A DNA stretch of 64,000 bases. Source: Ruegeria sediminis. GTDB lineage: Bacteria > Pseudomonadota > Alphaproteobacteria > Rhodobacterales > Rhodobacteraceae. The stretch's first letter is position 1. Each line of letters begins with the position of its first letter. The notes beneath the pieces were generated by a model. It had not been told where the DNA came from, did not search any database, and worked only from the letters and a program-made list of their open reading frames with translations. The stretch is from assembly GCF_005938215.1 (NCBI RefSeq), contig NZ_VCPD01000004.1, positions 124,001 through 188,000 on the forward strand, given 5' to 3'. This document shows positions 47,304-55,641 of this stretch, piece after piece. The position numbers and the translations under genes are program-made.

Positions 47304-50210
47304 ATGTATGCCGAACTGTCGATCACCTCGAACTTCACCTTCCTCACCGGGGCCTCCCACCCCGAGGAATACATGGAGCGCGCCGTCACCCTGGGCCTGC
47401 CCGCCATCGCCATCGCCGATGACAATTCGGTGGCCGGGATCGTGCGCGCCCACACGCAGGGACGCGAGATCGCCCGCAAGGTGCGCGAGCGCCTGGCGTG
47501 GGAGGAACGCAACGCGCCGATCGGCCCGGCCCGCCCGGATCACATCGCCCAGCCGCCCTCCTACCCGATCCGCGCGGTGCCCCGGCTGATCCCGGCGGCG
47601 AGGCTGGTCTTCACCGACGCCCCGCCCGTCACCGCCCTGCCGCTGAACCGGCAGGGCTGGGCCAGCCTCTGCCGCCTGCTCTCCACCGGCCGCCTGCGCG
47701 CCGGCAAGGGTGACTGCATCCTGCAGCTGGCGGACCTGCTGGAGTTTTCCGACGGCCTCCACCTGCTGCTCTGGCCACAGGCGCAGCGGTCTGCGGGCGG
47801 CGCGGGCGGATGGGGGCCACGGGCGGACCAGCTGACGCGCCGCTTTGCCGGGCGGATGCACCTGCTGCTGCATCCCCGCTACGACGGCGCGGATCCGGCG
47901 TATTTTGCCTTGCTAGAGACTGAATCCCGCCGGCTCGGCATCCCCACGCTCGCCAGCGCCGCGCCGCTCATGCATCACGGGGGCCGCCGCAAGCTGGCCG
48001 ATGTGCTGACCGCCATCCGCCTGCGCCGCAAGGTGGACGACCTGGGCCGCAACGCGCTGGCCAACGGCGAACAGCGCCTGCGCTCCGGGGCCGAGATGCT
48101 GCGCATCTTCAAGGGCCACGAAGACGCCGTCGCCCGCGCCCACGCGCTCAGCGAAACGCTCACCTTCTCGCTCGACGAGCTGCGCTACGAATATCCCAGC
48201 GAGGTCAGCGGAACCGAAACCCCGTCCGAACGCCTGCGCCGGCTGGCGCAGGAGGGGCTGGCCTGGCGCTACCCCGCCGGCGCGCCCGACAGGGTGCGGT
48301 CCATGCTGGCCCATGAACTGGCGCTGATCGGCAAGCTGAAATACGAACCCTACTTCCTGACCGTCCGCGACATCGTCGCCTTTGCGCGATCCCGCCACAT
48401 CCTCTGCCAGGGGCGCGGCTCGGCGGCCAATTCGGTGGTCTGCTACTGCCTGGGCATCACCTCGGTCAGCCCGGAAATGGGCACCATGGTCTTCGAACGG
48501 TTCGTCTCCGAGGCCCGCGACGAGCCGCCCGACATCGACGTCGATTTCGAGCACGAACGCCGCGAAGAGGTGATCCAGCACATCTACGAACGCTACGGCC
48601 GCCACCGCGCCGGCCTCTGCGCCACCGTGGTCCATTACCGCGGCAAGCGCGCCATCCGCGAGGTGGGCCGCGCCATGGGCCTGACCGAAGACACCATCAG
48701 CGCGCTTTCCTCGCAGCTCTGGGGCTTCTTCTCGGCCCGGGGGCTCGAGGCGCAGCGGATGCGCGAGATCGGCCTCGACCCCGAGGACCGCCGCCTGAAA
48801 CAGACCATGGCGCTGGTCTACGAGATCAACGGCTTCCCCCGCCACCTCAGCCAGCATGTCGGCGGCTTCATCGTCACCGAGGGGCGGCTCGACGAGCTGG
48901 TCCCCATCGAGAACGCCACCATGGAGGACCGCACCGTCATCTGCTGGGACAAGGACGACATCGACTCGCTTGGCATCCTCAAGGTCGACGTGCTGTCGCT
49001 CGGCATGCTCACCTGCATCCGCAAGGCCTTCGACCTGATCGACCGGCACCACGACACCACCTACACGCTGGCCACCCTGCCGCCCGAGGATCCGGCCGTC
49101 TACGACATGCTCTGCAAGGCGGATTCCGTCGGCGTCTTCCAGGTGGAAAGCCGGGCGCAGATGAACTTCCTGCCCCGGATGCGCCCGCGCAATTTCTACG
49201 ACCTGGTGATCGAGGTCGCCATCATCCGCCCCGGCCCCATCCAGGGCGACATGGTGCATCCCTACATCCGCCGCCGCAACGGCGAGGAAAAGGTCGAGTT
49301 TCCCTCGGACGAGCTGGGCGAGGTGCTGGGCAAGACGCTGGGCGTGCCGCTGTTCCAGGAACAGGCGATGCAGATCGCCATCGTCGGCGCGGGCTTCACC
49401 CCGGAACAGGCCGACCGCCTGCGCCGCTCGCTGGCGACCTTCAAGAAACACGGCAACGTCAGCGAATTCCGCTCGCTGTTCCTGCGCGGCATGAAGCGCA
49501 ACGGCTATGACGACGACTTCGCCGAGCGGTGCTTTTCCCAGATCGAGGGCTTCGGCTCCTACGGTTTCCCCGAAAGCCACGCCGCGTCCTTCGCGCTGCT
49601 GGTCTATGCCTCGGCCTGGATCAAGTGCCACCATCCCGGCATCTTCGCCTGCGCGCTGCTGAATTCGCAGCCGATGGGCTTCTACGCGCCCGCCCAGATC
49701 GTGCGCGACGCCCGCGCGCACGGGGTGCAGGTGCGGCCGGTCTGCATCAATGCCAGCTACTGGGACAACGTGATGGAACCCGACGGCCGCGGCGGGCTGG
49801 CCCTGCGCCTGGGGTTCCGGCAGATCAAGGGGCTGGGCGAAGAGGATGCCGGCTGGCTGACGGCGGCGCGCGGCAACGGCTATCAGGCGGTCGAGGATGT
49901 CTGGCGCCGCGCCGGCCTGGGACCCGCGGTGATCGAGCGGCTGGCCGAGGCCGACGCCTTCGCCGCCTGCGGCCTCAACCGGCGCGAGGCGCTCTGGGCC
50001 GCCAAGGCCATCGCCACCGCCAGGCCCCTGCCGCTGTTCGCGCAGGACCTTGAGGGCGAGGCGCTGGCCGAGCCCGCGGCCTTCCTGCCGCGGATGAGCC
50101 TGGGCGAAGAGGTGGTCGAGGACTACGTCGCCCTGCGCCTCAGCCTCAAGGCCCACCCCGTCGCACTGCTGCGCCCCCTGCTGACGCCGGGGGCGGCGGT
50201 GGCGGGATGA
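47304..50210 (+). CDS. dnaE2: Error-prone DNA polymerase DnaE2 (ImuC), C-terminally truncated
   Basis: C-family translesion polymerase of the SOS mutagenesis cassette. 968 aa against roughly 1050-1170 for full-length members. The PHP domain begins YAELSITSNFTFLTGASHPEEY. The palm holds LCQGRGSAANSVVCYCLGI and the catalytic PDIDVDFEHERREE. The fingers and tandem HhH region (RHLSQHVGGFIVTE, GFGSYGFPESHAASFALLVY) are intact. The protein stops at LRLSLKAHPVALLRPLLTPG plus six residues, where the C-terminal OB-fold should follow, and none of that sequence is found downstream. The imuA and imuB partners that usually precede dnaE2 are absent. A LexA-type promoter directly precedes the ATG, with no ribosome site. 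Confidence 0.93.
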   Translation: MYAELSITSNFTFLTGASHPEEYMERAVTLGLPAIAIADDNSVAGIVRAHTQGREIARKVRERLAWEERNAPIGPARPDHIAQPPSYPIRAVPRLIPAARLVFTDAPPVTALPLNRQGWASLCRLLSTGRLRAGKGDCILQLADLLEFSDGLHLLLWPQAQRSAGGAGGWGPRADQLTRRFAGRMHLLLHPRYDGADPAYFALLETESRRLGIPTLASAAPLMHHGGRRKLADVLTAIRLRRKVDDLGRNALANGEQRLRSGAEMLRIFKGHEDAVARAHALSETLTFSLDELRYEYPSEVSGTETPSERLRRLAQEGLAWRYPAGAPDRVRSMLAHELALIGKLKYEPYFLTVRDIVAFARSRHILCQGRGSAANSVVCYCLGITSVSPEMGTMVFERFVSEARDEPPDIDVDFEHERREEVIQHIYERYGRHRAGLCATVVHYRGKRAIREVGRAMGLTEDTISALSSQLWGFFSARGLEAQRMREIGLDPEDRRLKQTMALVYEINGFPRHLSQHVGGFIVTEGRLDELVPIENATMEDRTVICWDKDDIDSLGILKVDVLSLGMLTCIRKAFDLIDRHHDTTYTLATLPPEDPAVYDMLCKADSVGVFQVESRAQMNFLPRMRPRNFYDLVIEVAIIRPGPIQGDMVHPYIRRRNGEEKVEFPSDELGEVLGKTLGVPLFQEQAMQIAIVGAGFTPEQADRLRRSLATFKKHGNVSEFRSLFLRGMKRNGYDDDFAERCFSQIEGFGSYGFPESHAASFALLVYASAWIKCHHPGIFACALLNSQPMGFYAPAQIVRDARAHGVQVRPVCINASYWDNVMEPDGRGGLALRLGFRQIKGLGEEDAGWLTAARGNGYQAVEDVWRRAGLGPAVIERLAEADAFAACGLNRREALWAAKAIATARPLPLFAQDLEGEALAEPAAFLPRMSLGEEVVEDYVALRLSLKAHPVALLRPLLTPGAAVAG

Positions 50211-50355
50211 GGTCTGGAGCGGTCATTGGATTTGGGTAGGCGTCACAGCGGCGGCGAAGGGCGGGTTTGAGCCCAAAGTGCCCAATGCTGCACAACGCAC
50301 CAACGGCCGTTTTGCAATGCCGACGACGGTAGCCGGTCACCGTTGAAGCAACGAC
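50211..50355. repeat. Possible degenerate Rhodobacteraceae intergenic repeat at dnaE2 truncation point
   Basis: 145 bp without a gene between the truncated dnaE2 end and the low-GC module. Around 50238-50280 the sequence (AGCGGCGGCGAAGGGCGGG, TTTGAGCCCAAAGTG) resembles, from memory, a scattered family of degenerate intergenic repeats in Roseobacter-group genomes. Not verified. It marks the junction between core and accessory DNA. Confidence 0.3.
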
Positions 50356-50793
50356 TCAGTCCTTTTTCCAGTCGCCATCCTTGTTCCACCAGCGATGCGG
50401 ATTCTTTGAATCATCCAGCCCCTTTGTCTGGCTGCGCAAGATTTCGGTCACAGTGATCGGGGGCTCGTAATACGAGTGTACGTCATAGATCGCTTCGATC
50501 ACGCCGTTCAGAAGATCGGTGTCACGCGGGATGAAGAAGCGCATTTGGTTGACGCCGGGGCGCTGGCGAGGCTCATCGGCACCGGTCGGGGCTTCGTCGG
50601 TCGGCCGGTAGTATTCAATGCCGCCAGGCAAGCGATAGCCGTTGCGGTCGGTCGCGCCATACTCCAGCGGCGCGATCTCTGCGACGGCATCGAAAATCCG
50701 GTCCACATCTTCGTCGGGGGCAAGGAATGCAACCTGCCACATCGGCACCATCTCGATGGGCTTGGTGTCAAAGCCGTCATTCATGATGTTCAT
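50356..50793 (-). CDS. Hypothetical protein, CutA/NIF3-insert-like fold suspected
   Basis: 145-aa soluble protein with no confident family. The stretch MWQVAFLAPDEDVDRIFDAV, a central GGIEYYRP and the late VIEAIYDVHSYYEPPITV resemble the CutA-like insert of NIF3/YqfO proteins, where a HPYEEPA motif occupies the same place. This is a weak visual match. The start at MNIMNDGF is set by AAGGAGG upstream; a longer frame is rejected. It is downstream of the PNPOx-like gene on the same strand and part of the same lower-GC module controlled, presumably, by the HxlR regulator. Confidence 0.72.
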   Translation of the reverse strand: MNIMNDGFDTKPIEMVPMWQVAFLAPDEDVDRIFDAVAEIAPLEYGATDRNGYRLPGGIEYYRPTDEAPTGADEPRQRPGVNQMRFFIPRDTDLLNGVIEAIYDVHSYYEPPITVTEILRSQTKGLDDSKNPHRWWNKDGDWKKD

Positions 50794-50906
50794 TGTTCGC
50801 GTCCTCCTTGCTGAAATTGTGATATTCCGTACCTTTCCCGGACGCCTTCCGAGCGCCGTTGCCTCTGTTGGGCATCGGGAACTTGACCAGCGCCGTGCGG
50901 TCGCCA

Positions 50907-51455
50907 TCAATCTTCGAAAATGCCGGTCGGCCGACCGTCGATCGTCTCGACATTCTTGCGTCGCCAATAGTCCCGGACGCCATCAGGGCCGAGCCCGTCG
51001 TAATAGGGCTCCAACTCTTCATCGCCGCGGGATTTTCTGAAATCCATGTAGGGAACGCCCGTGCCGCACGACGTTTGGACGAGGTCGATGTTCAGATCAA
51101 AGACCTGGCGGCTACCTCCCAGCTTGGGAAACTCTGAGATCAACGAGTCCCATTGAGTGTCACGCGGGTGGTAGGCAACTGCCTGGCCATAGACACGCAG
51201 GATCATGGGCTTGCCTTCGAACGCACAGAACATGAGGGTCATGCGTCCAGTGGCGCGCACATGTGCGGCTGTCTCGTTTCCGCTACCGGAGAGATTCAGC
51301 CACAGAATACGGTTGTCGTCCTCGATCCGCAGAGTGTCCATCCCCTTTGGAGAGACGTTCACGCGCCCCGTAGTGTCTGCCGTGGCAACAAAGAACACCG
51401 GCTGTTTTTCGATGAATGTCCTGAGCGTTCCATTCAGTTTTTTTCCTGTCGCCAT
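50907..51455 (-). CDS. Pyridoxamine 5'-phosphate oxidase family (FMN-binding split-barrel) protein
   Basis: 182-aa flavin-type split-barrel protein. FVATADTTGRVNVSPKGMDTLRI is the usual N-terminal signature, followed by ILWLNLSGSGNETAAHVRATGR and MTLMFCAFEGKPMILRVYGQA. These residues form the FMN phosphate and isoalloxazine site in relatives. It is longer at the C-terminus than minimal members and ends VETIDGRPTGIFED. GGAGG lies 8 nt before the ATG. It may be an F420/FMN-dependent reductase or a true oxidase; the substrate is unknown. Low GC like its neighbours. Confidence 0.88.
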   Translation of the reverse strand: MATGKKLNGTLRTFIEKQPVFFVATADTTGRVNVSPKGMDTLRIEDDNRILWLNLSGSGNETAAHVRATGRMTLMFCAFEGKPMILRVYGQAVAYHPRDTQWDSLISEFPKLGGSRQVFDLNIDLVQTSCGTGVPYMDFRKSRGDEELEPYYDGLGPDGVRDYWRRKNVETIDGRPTGIFED

Positions 51456-51560
51456 ATGCTTATCCTCCGTAGACTAAACAAATCTATAGAACTGCCCTGA
51501 TGGGCTGCGATGTCCAGATCGCGTCCAACACGGCCATGTCAAAGATCTGCAACAACAGCA

Positions 51561-51827
51561 TTACAGGTTGCCGGACCGGGACATGCGAATTGCTATCAAA
51601 TCCACCGCGCCCTTCGAAGGCAACGGTATGCGGTCGATGGACGACACATCGGTGCGGGTCAGACCAATGTCACGCAGGCTCTCGTCCGACAGCTTTTCGA
51701 GCGCCGTCTTTGCGGCGTCGTTTTCAATGAACCGGCGAAGCATCGCCGCTGCTTTTTCGACAACCTGCGAAATTGTGGGGGCAATCTGTGTTTGGTTCAG
51801 CGGAGTGTTTTGCGAAATGTAGGTCAT
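51561..51827 (-). CDS. DUF1127 domain-containing small protein
   Basis: 88-aa protein with a C-terminal DUF1127 motif (ALEKLSDESLRDIGLTRTDV), an arginine-poor variant of the YjiS-like domain. The N-terminal part (MTYISQNTPLNQTQIAPTIS) is unremarkable. AAGGAG lies 7 nt before the ATG. DUF1127 proteins in alphaproteobacteria have been tied to RNA turnover, phosphate and stress responses, but no defined activity can be assigned here. It is divergent from the HxlR regulator gene. Confidence 0.85.
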   Translation of the reverse strand: MTYISQNTPLNQTQIAPTISQVVEKAAAMLRRFIENDAAKTALEKLSDESLRDIGLTRTDVSSIDRIPLPSKGAVDLIAIRMSRSGNL

Positions 51828-51903
51828 CTGGCGTCTCCTTGGGTTGGTGTGCGTTGTTCTGATGCAATCAACCTGACACGCCGTCATCGCTAAGAGGCAG
51901 TGT

Positions 51904-51937
51904 AGAAAGTGGACCAACCCTGATACAGAAAGTGTAC
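51904..51937. promoter_or_regulatory. Direct repeat, candidate HxlR-type operator
   Basis: Two copies of AGAAAGTG(G/T)AC, 10 of 11 bases identical, at 51904-51914 and 51927-51937 (23-bp period). They sit in the 177-bp region between the divergent DUF1127 and HxlR regulator genes, the natural place for an autoregulatory operator. A possible -10 (TATAAA, 51968-51973) for the regulator lies downstream. Binding is inferred. Confidence 0.45.
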
Positions 51938-52004
51938 TGGCCTGGTAGTGTGCCGGGACCGAATATTTATAAAGACACCTCGAATAGCCCGGAAGGCAGA
52001 GCGA

Positions 52005-52718
52005 ATGACAACCAAACCCTACGGTCTTTTTTGTCCTACCTCAAAGGCATGCGAGATTCTCATGCCACGCTGGACGATCCAGATTTTGGGCGAGCTTTGG
52101 GGCGGTTCCACGCGGTTCAACGACATCAGGCGCGGGCTGCCGGGCATCTCGCCGACCCTGCTGACGAAACGCCTGAAAGAGATGCAGGAGAACGGGCTTC
52201 TGGAGCGTGTTGAGGACAAGGCGACCGGAAACATCGACTATCTTCGCACAGAAAAGGCCGCCGAACTGGACACTGTTCTTGCCGATCTGGCGAAATGGGC
52301 GCAGCGGCACATCAAGGCTGAGATCGCATTGGAAGATCGGGATGCCGATCTGCTCATGTGGAACGTGCGACGGCAGATTGATCTTGATGAGCTGCCACCC
52401 AAACAGAACGTCATGCGGTTCAATTTCTCTGATGCGACATCCCCAGCATCGACATATTGGCTGATTACCAAACCCGGTGAGACAGTTGAACTATGTGCAA
52501 GCGACCCCGGTTTCGACGTCGATCTCTATATTGAAACAGGGGTTGCCGTAATGACGGGCTTCTACCTTGGCCGCAGCTCCTTCGAGCGCGCCGTTGAAAA
52601 CGGGAGTTTCTTCATGAGCGGCGATCAGAGGCTCATCAAGACGTTTCGGAGATGGTTTAAGTTCAGCATGCATTCTCACACAGATGGAATTGTGCAGGTC
52701 GATGATGCAGCGCTGTGA
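52005..52718 (+). CDS. HxlR family transcriptional regulator with C-terminal SCP2-like domain
   Basis: 237-aa regulator. The N-terminal HxlR winged helix (1-105) shows CPTSKACEILMPRWTIQILGEL, FNDIRRGLPGISPTLLTKRLKEMQENGLLER and the wing DYLRTEKAAEL. The C-terminal half (DLLMWNVRRQIDLDEL ... VDLYIETGVAVMTGFYLGRSSFERAV) resembles an SCP2 sterol-carrier-like ligand domain, suggesting a hydrophobic effector. The gene is divergent from DUF1127 and the PNPOx-like and CutA-like genes, which it probably controls. GC drops to about 47 % in places, unlike the core genes. Confidence 0.88.
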   Translation: MTTKPYGLFCPTSKACEILMPRWTIQILGELWGGSTRFNDIRRGLPGISPTLLTKRLKEMQENGLLERVEDKATGNIDYLRTEKAAELDTVLADLAKWAQRHIKAEIALEDRDADLLMWNVRRQIDLDELPPKQNVMRFNFSDATSPASTYWLITKPGETVELCASDPGFDVDLYIETGVAVMTGFYLGRSSFERAVENGSFFMSGDQRLIKTFRRWFKFSMHSHTDGIVQVDDAAL

Positions 52719-52879
52719 ACCCAGCAGGTCCGAGCCTATTCCGGGACAATTCGGACATTGCGCTCGCCACAAAAAACTCCGCCCCGACACCGAACGCCGC
52801 GACGAAACGGGAGGGCTTCGGCCAGCCCCCCCGTCCGCCCCTTGGCCCCGCAATCCTTTCCCAAACCCTGACCGAAAAC

Positions 52880-52921
52880 TTTGTACAAAACGGACTCTCG
52901 GCCCTTTGTCCCTGTACAAAA
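52880..52921. promoter_or_regulatory. Paired TGTACA palindromes upstream of gpmI
   Basis: The 10-bp palindrome TTTGTACAAA (52880-52889) is followed by a second TGTACAAAA (52913-52921). The TGTACAAAA units are 31 bp apart, about three helical turns. They lie in the 269-bp gene-free stretch between the HxlR regulator and gpmI. The phasing suggests cooperative binding by a dimeric regulator, which was not identified. Confidence 0.4.
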
Positions 52922-52987
52922 AAGAAGGTTCACCCCCGCGCGGCCAGCAGGTAGAAGGCGGGCAAGAGCAGTTTCCGGAGTCCGACC

Positions 52988-54505
52988 ATGACCGCCCCCA
53001 AGCCCGTTGTCCTGTGCATTCTCGATGGTTGGGGCCTGTCCGACGACACCCGGGCGAATGCGCCCCACCTGGCCCGCACCCCCACCTTCGACGCCCTCAT
53101 GTCCAAGGGGCCCCATGCGAAACTGATTACCCACGGGCCGGATGTGGGCCTGCCCACCGGGCAGATGGGCAACTCCGAGGTCGGACACACCAATATCGGC
53201 GCCGGCCGCGTGGTGGCGATGGATCTCGGCCAGATCGACCTGGCGATCGAGGACGGATCGTTCTTCGAAAACCGGGCGCTTTTGGATTTCATAGAAAAAA
53301 CAAAGGCTAGCGGCGGAACGGCGCATCTGATGGGCCTGGTTTCGGATGGCGGGGTGCATGGGCACATCAACCACATCGTCGCGGCGGCGCAGGCGATCAC
53401 CCGGGCCGGTGTGCCGGTGGCCCTGCACGCGATCACCGACGGCCGCGACGTGGCGCCGAAGTCGGCCTATGGCTATATCGGCGAGCTGGAGGAACGCCTG
53501 CCCGAGGGCGCGCGGGTCGTCACCGTCTGCGGGCGCTATTTCGCGATGGACCGCGACAACCGCTGGGAACGGGTGAGCGAGGCCTATGACGCCATGGTCA
53601 AGGCCCAGGGCCGCCGCGTGCCGACCGCCCATTCGGCAGTGGACCACGCCTACAACCAGTCCGAAACCGACGAGTTCATCGCCCCGACCGTGCTGTCCGG
53701 CTATGGCGGCCTCAAGGACGGCGACGGGTTTTTCTGCCTGAATTTCCGCGCCGACCGCGCCCGCGAGATCCTGCGCGCCCTGGGCGAACCGGGATTCTCG
53801 GAGTTCGACACCGGCAAACGGCCGGACCTGGCGGCGCTTCTGGGCATGGTCGAGTATTCCGACGGCCACAACGCCTACATGACGACGGTGTTCCCGAAAC
53901 GCGACATCGTCAACACGCTGGGCGAATGGGTGGCGAAACAGGGGCTGCGCCAGTTCCGCCTGGCCGAGACCGAGAAATACCCGCATGTCACGTTTTTCCT
54001 GAATGGCGGCAAGGAGTTGCCGGAAGTGGGCGAGGAGCGATTCATGCCGAAATCGCCCAAGGTCGCGACCTATGATCTGCAGCCGGAAATGTCCGCGGCG
54101 GAAGTGACCGAGAAATTCGTCGAAGCGATCGAGGCGGGCTATGACCTGATCGTGACCAACTATGCCAATCCGGACATGGTCGGCCACACGGGCGACCTGC
54201 AGGCCGCGATCAAGGCTTGCGAGGCGGTGGACCAGGGGCTGGCCAGGGTCGTCGCCGCGCTGGAAAAGGCGGGCGGGGCGATGATCGTCACCGCCGATCA
54301 CGGCAATTGCGAGATGATGGTCGACCCGGCAACCGGCGGCCCGCACACGGCCCACACGCTGAACCCGGTGCCCGTGGCGCTGGTCGGCGGCCCCGCGGGC
54401 GCCACCCTGCGCGAAGGCCGTTTGTCCGATCTTGCCCCGACGATCCTCGAACTGATGGGCCTGCCAAAGCCCGCCGAGATGACCGGCCAGAGCCTGCTCG
54501 CATGA
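52988..54505 (+). CDS. gpmI: 2,3-bisphosphoglycerate-independent phosphoglycerate mutase
   Basis: Metal-dependent mutase of lower glycolysis, alkaline-phosphatase superfamily. 505 aa, normal length. The N-terminal VLCILDGWGLSDDTRANAP, the phospho-serine site in GLPTGQMGNSEVGHTNIGAG, LMGLVSDGGVHGHINH, HAITDGRD, and the metal-binding C-terminus NYANPDMVGHTGDLQAA and IVTADHGNCEMM are all present. It is the first gene of a conserved Rhodobacteraceae cluster with an EnvC-like activator and ctpA. The stop overlaps the next start as ATGA. Confidence 0.97.
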   Translation: MTAPKPVVLCILDGWGLSDDTRANAPHLARTPTFDALMSKGPHAKLITHGPDVGLPTGQMGNSEVGHTNIGAGRVVAMDLGQIDLAIEDGSFFENRALLDFIEKTKASGGTAHLMGLVSDGGVHGHINHIVAAAQAITRAGVPVALHAITDGRDVAPKSAYGYIGELEERLPEGARVVTVCGRYFAMDRDNRWERVSEAYDAMVKAQGRRVPTAHSAVDHAYNQSETDEFIAPTVLSGYGGLKDGDGFFCLNFRADRAREILRALGEPGFSEFDTGKRPDLAALLGMVEYSDGHNAYMTTVFPKRDIVNTLGEWVAKQGLRQFRLAETEKYPHVTFFLNGGKELPEVGEERFMPKSPKVATYDLQPEMSAAEVTEKFVEAIEAGYDLIVTNYANPDMVGHTGDLQAAIKACEAVDQGLARVVAALEKAGGAMIVTADHGNCEMMVDPATGGPHTAHTLNPVPVALVGGPAGATLREGRLSDLAPTILELMGLPKPAEMTGQSLLA

Positions 54506-55635
54506 GGTGCCGCGCGGCGTTTCTGGCTGCGCTGCTTTGGGCCGGACAGGCGGCGGCTCAGACCGACCCCGCGCAGGCGGCCGAAGAAGCGGCGCAGCTT
54601 CTGGAACAGGCGGCGCTTGCGCTGTCCGAGGCCGACACCGCCCGCGACCGTGTCCGCGCGCTGACCGAGATCGTCCGCGCCTACGAGGCGGGGCTTGCCG
54701 CCACGCGCGAAGGGCTGCGCAAGGCGGCGATCCGCGAGGCGCATCTGGCCGCCGAACTGCGGGCACGCGAAAAGGAAATCTCCCAGCTGCTGGGCACCTT
54801 GCAGACCATCGAAACCGCCTCGCCCCCCGTCCTGATGCTGCATCCGTCCGGCCCCTTGGGTACCGCGCGCGCGGGTATGATGCTGGCCGAGGTCACGCCG
54901 GGGCTGAACGCCCGGGCGCTGGATCTCGCCAAGGATCTGGACGAGGTCAGAACCCTGCGGCAGCTGCAGCAAGGCGCCGCGGACACTTTGACCGAAGGGC
55001 TTGCGGGGGTGCACAAGGCCCGCGCGGAACTCAGCGAGGCGATTGCCGACCGGACCGACCTGCCGCGGCGCTTCACCGAAGATCCCATCCGTACCGCGAT
55101 CCTGATCTCTTCGACCGAGACGCTGACCGGTTTCGCCAGCGGCCTGTCCGAGATCGCCGGGGGCGAAATCGCCGCGACCGAGGCGGATGTTTCGACGCTG
55201 AAAGGGCAGATCGGCCTGCCGGTGCAGGGCGTATTGCTGCACCGGGCGGGCGAGGCCGATGCGGCGGGCATCAGCCGCGAGGGGCTGATCCTGGGCACAC
55301 GCCCCCGCGCGCTGGTGGTTTCCCCGACCGCGGCCACGATCCGCTACCGCGGGCCGCTGCTGGATCTTGGCAACGTGGTGATTCTGGAACCGCAGCCCGA
55401 CCTACTGTTCGTGTTCTCCGGGTTGCAGGAGGTCTTCGGAGAACCCGGGCAGGTCGTTCCGGCCGGCAGTCCCGTGGGTTTGATGCCGGGTTCGTCCCCC
55501 GAAATCGGCGCGATTTTGTCAACAAGCGGTGATGGCACTGGAACTGACCGTACAGAAACGCTCTATATAGAGGTGAGAGAGGGCGGAAGCCCGGTGGATC
55601 CTGAAACATGGTTCCGAACGGACAAGGATGGATAA
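54502..55635 (+). CDS. EnvC-like murein hydrolase activator (degenerate LytM/M23)
   Basis: Periplasmic cell-division protein, 377 aa, likely activating an N-acetylmuramyl-L-alanine amidase. A signal peptide (1-20, AGQAAAQ) is followed by long coiled coils (about 25-230, EEAAQLLEQAALALSEADT...). A C-terminal M23-like domain (GVLLHRAGEADAAGI ... LDLGNVVILEPQPDLLFVFSGL) lacks the HxxxD and HxH zinc ligands of active enzymes, as EnvC does. It overlaps gpmI by ATGA and precedes ctpA by 6 bp. Confidence 0.9.
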   Translation: MRCRAAFLAALLWAGQAAAQTDPAQAAEEAAQLLEQAALALSEADTARDRVRALTEIVRAYEAGLAATREGLRKAAIREAHLAAELRAREKEISQLLGTLQTIETASPPVLMLHPSGPLGTARAGMMLAEVTPGLNARALDLAKDLDEVRTLRQLQQGAADTLTEGLAGVHKARAELSEAIADRTDLPRRFTEDPIRTAILISSTETLTGFASGLSEIAGGEIAATEADVSTLKGQIGLPVQGVLLHRAGEADAAGISREGLILGTRPRALVVSPTAATIRYRGPLLDLGNVVILEPQPDLLFVFSGLQEVFGEPGQVVPAGSPVGLMPGSSPEIGAILSTSGDGTGTDRTETLYIEVREGGSPVDPETWFRTDKDG

Positions 55636-55641
55636 ACGAGC

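Noticed and set aside
52870..52935. Resemblance to lambda attB1/attB2-type cloning sites (TTTGTACAAA, TGTACAAAAAAG)
   Set aside because: Only the short palindromic core and A-run match and the flanks diverge. Genomic context is natural, so it is treated as a possible operator instead.
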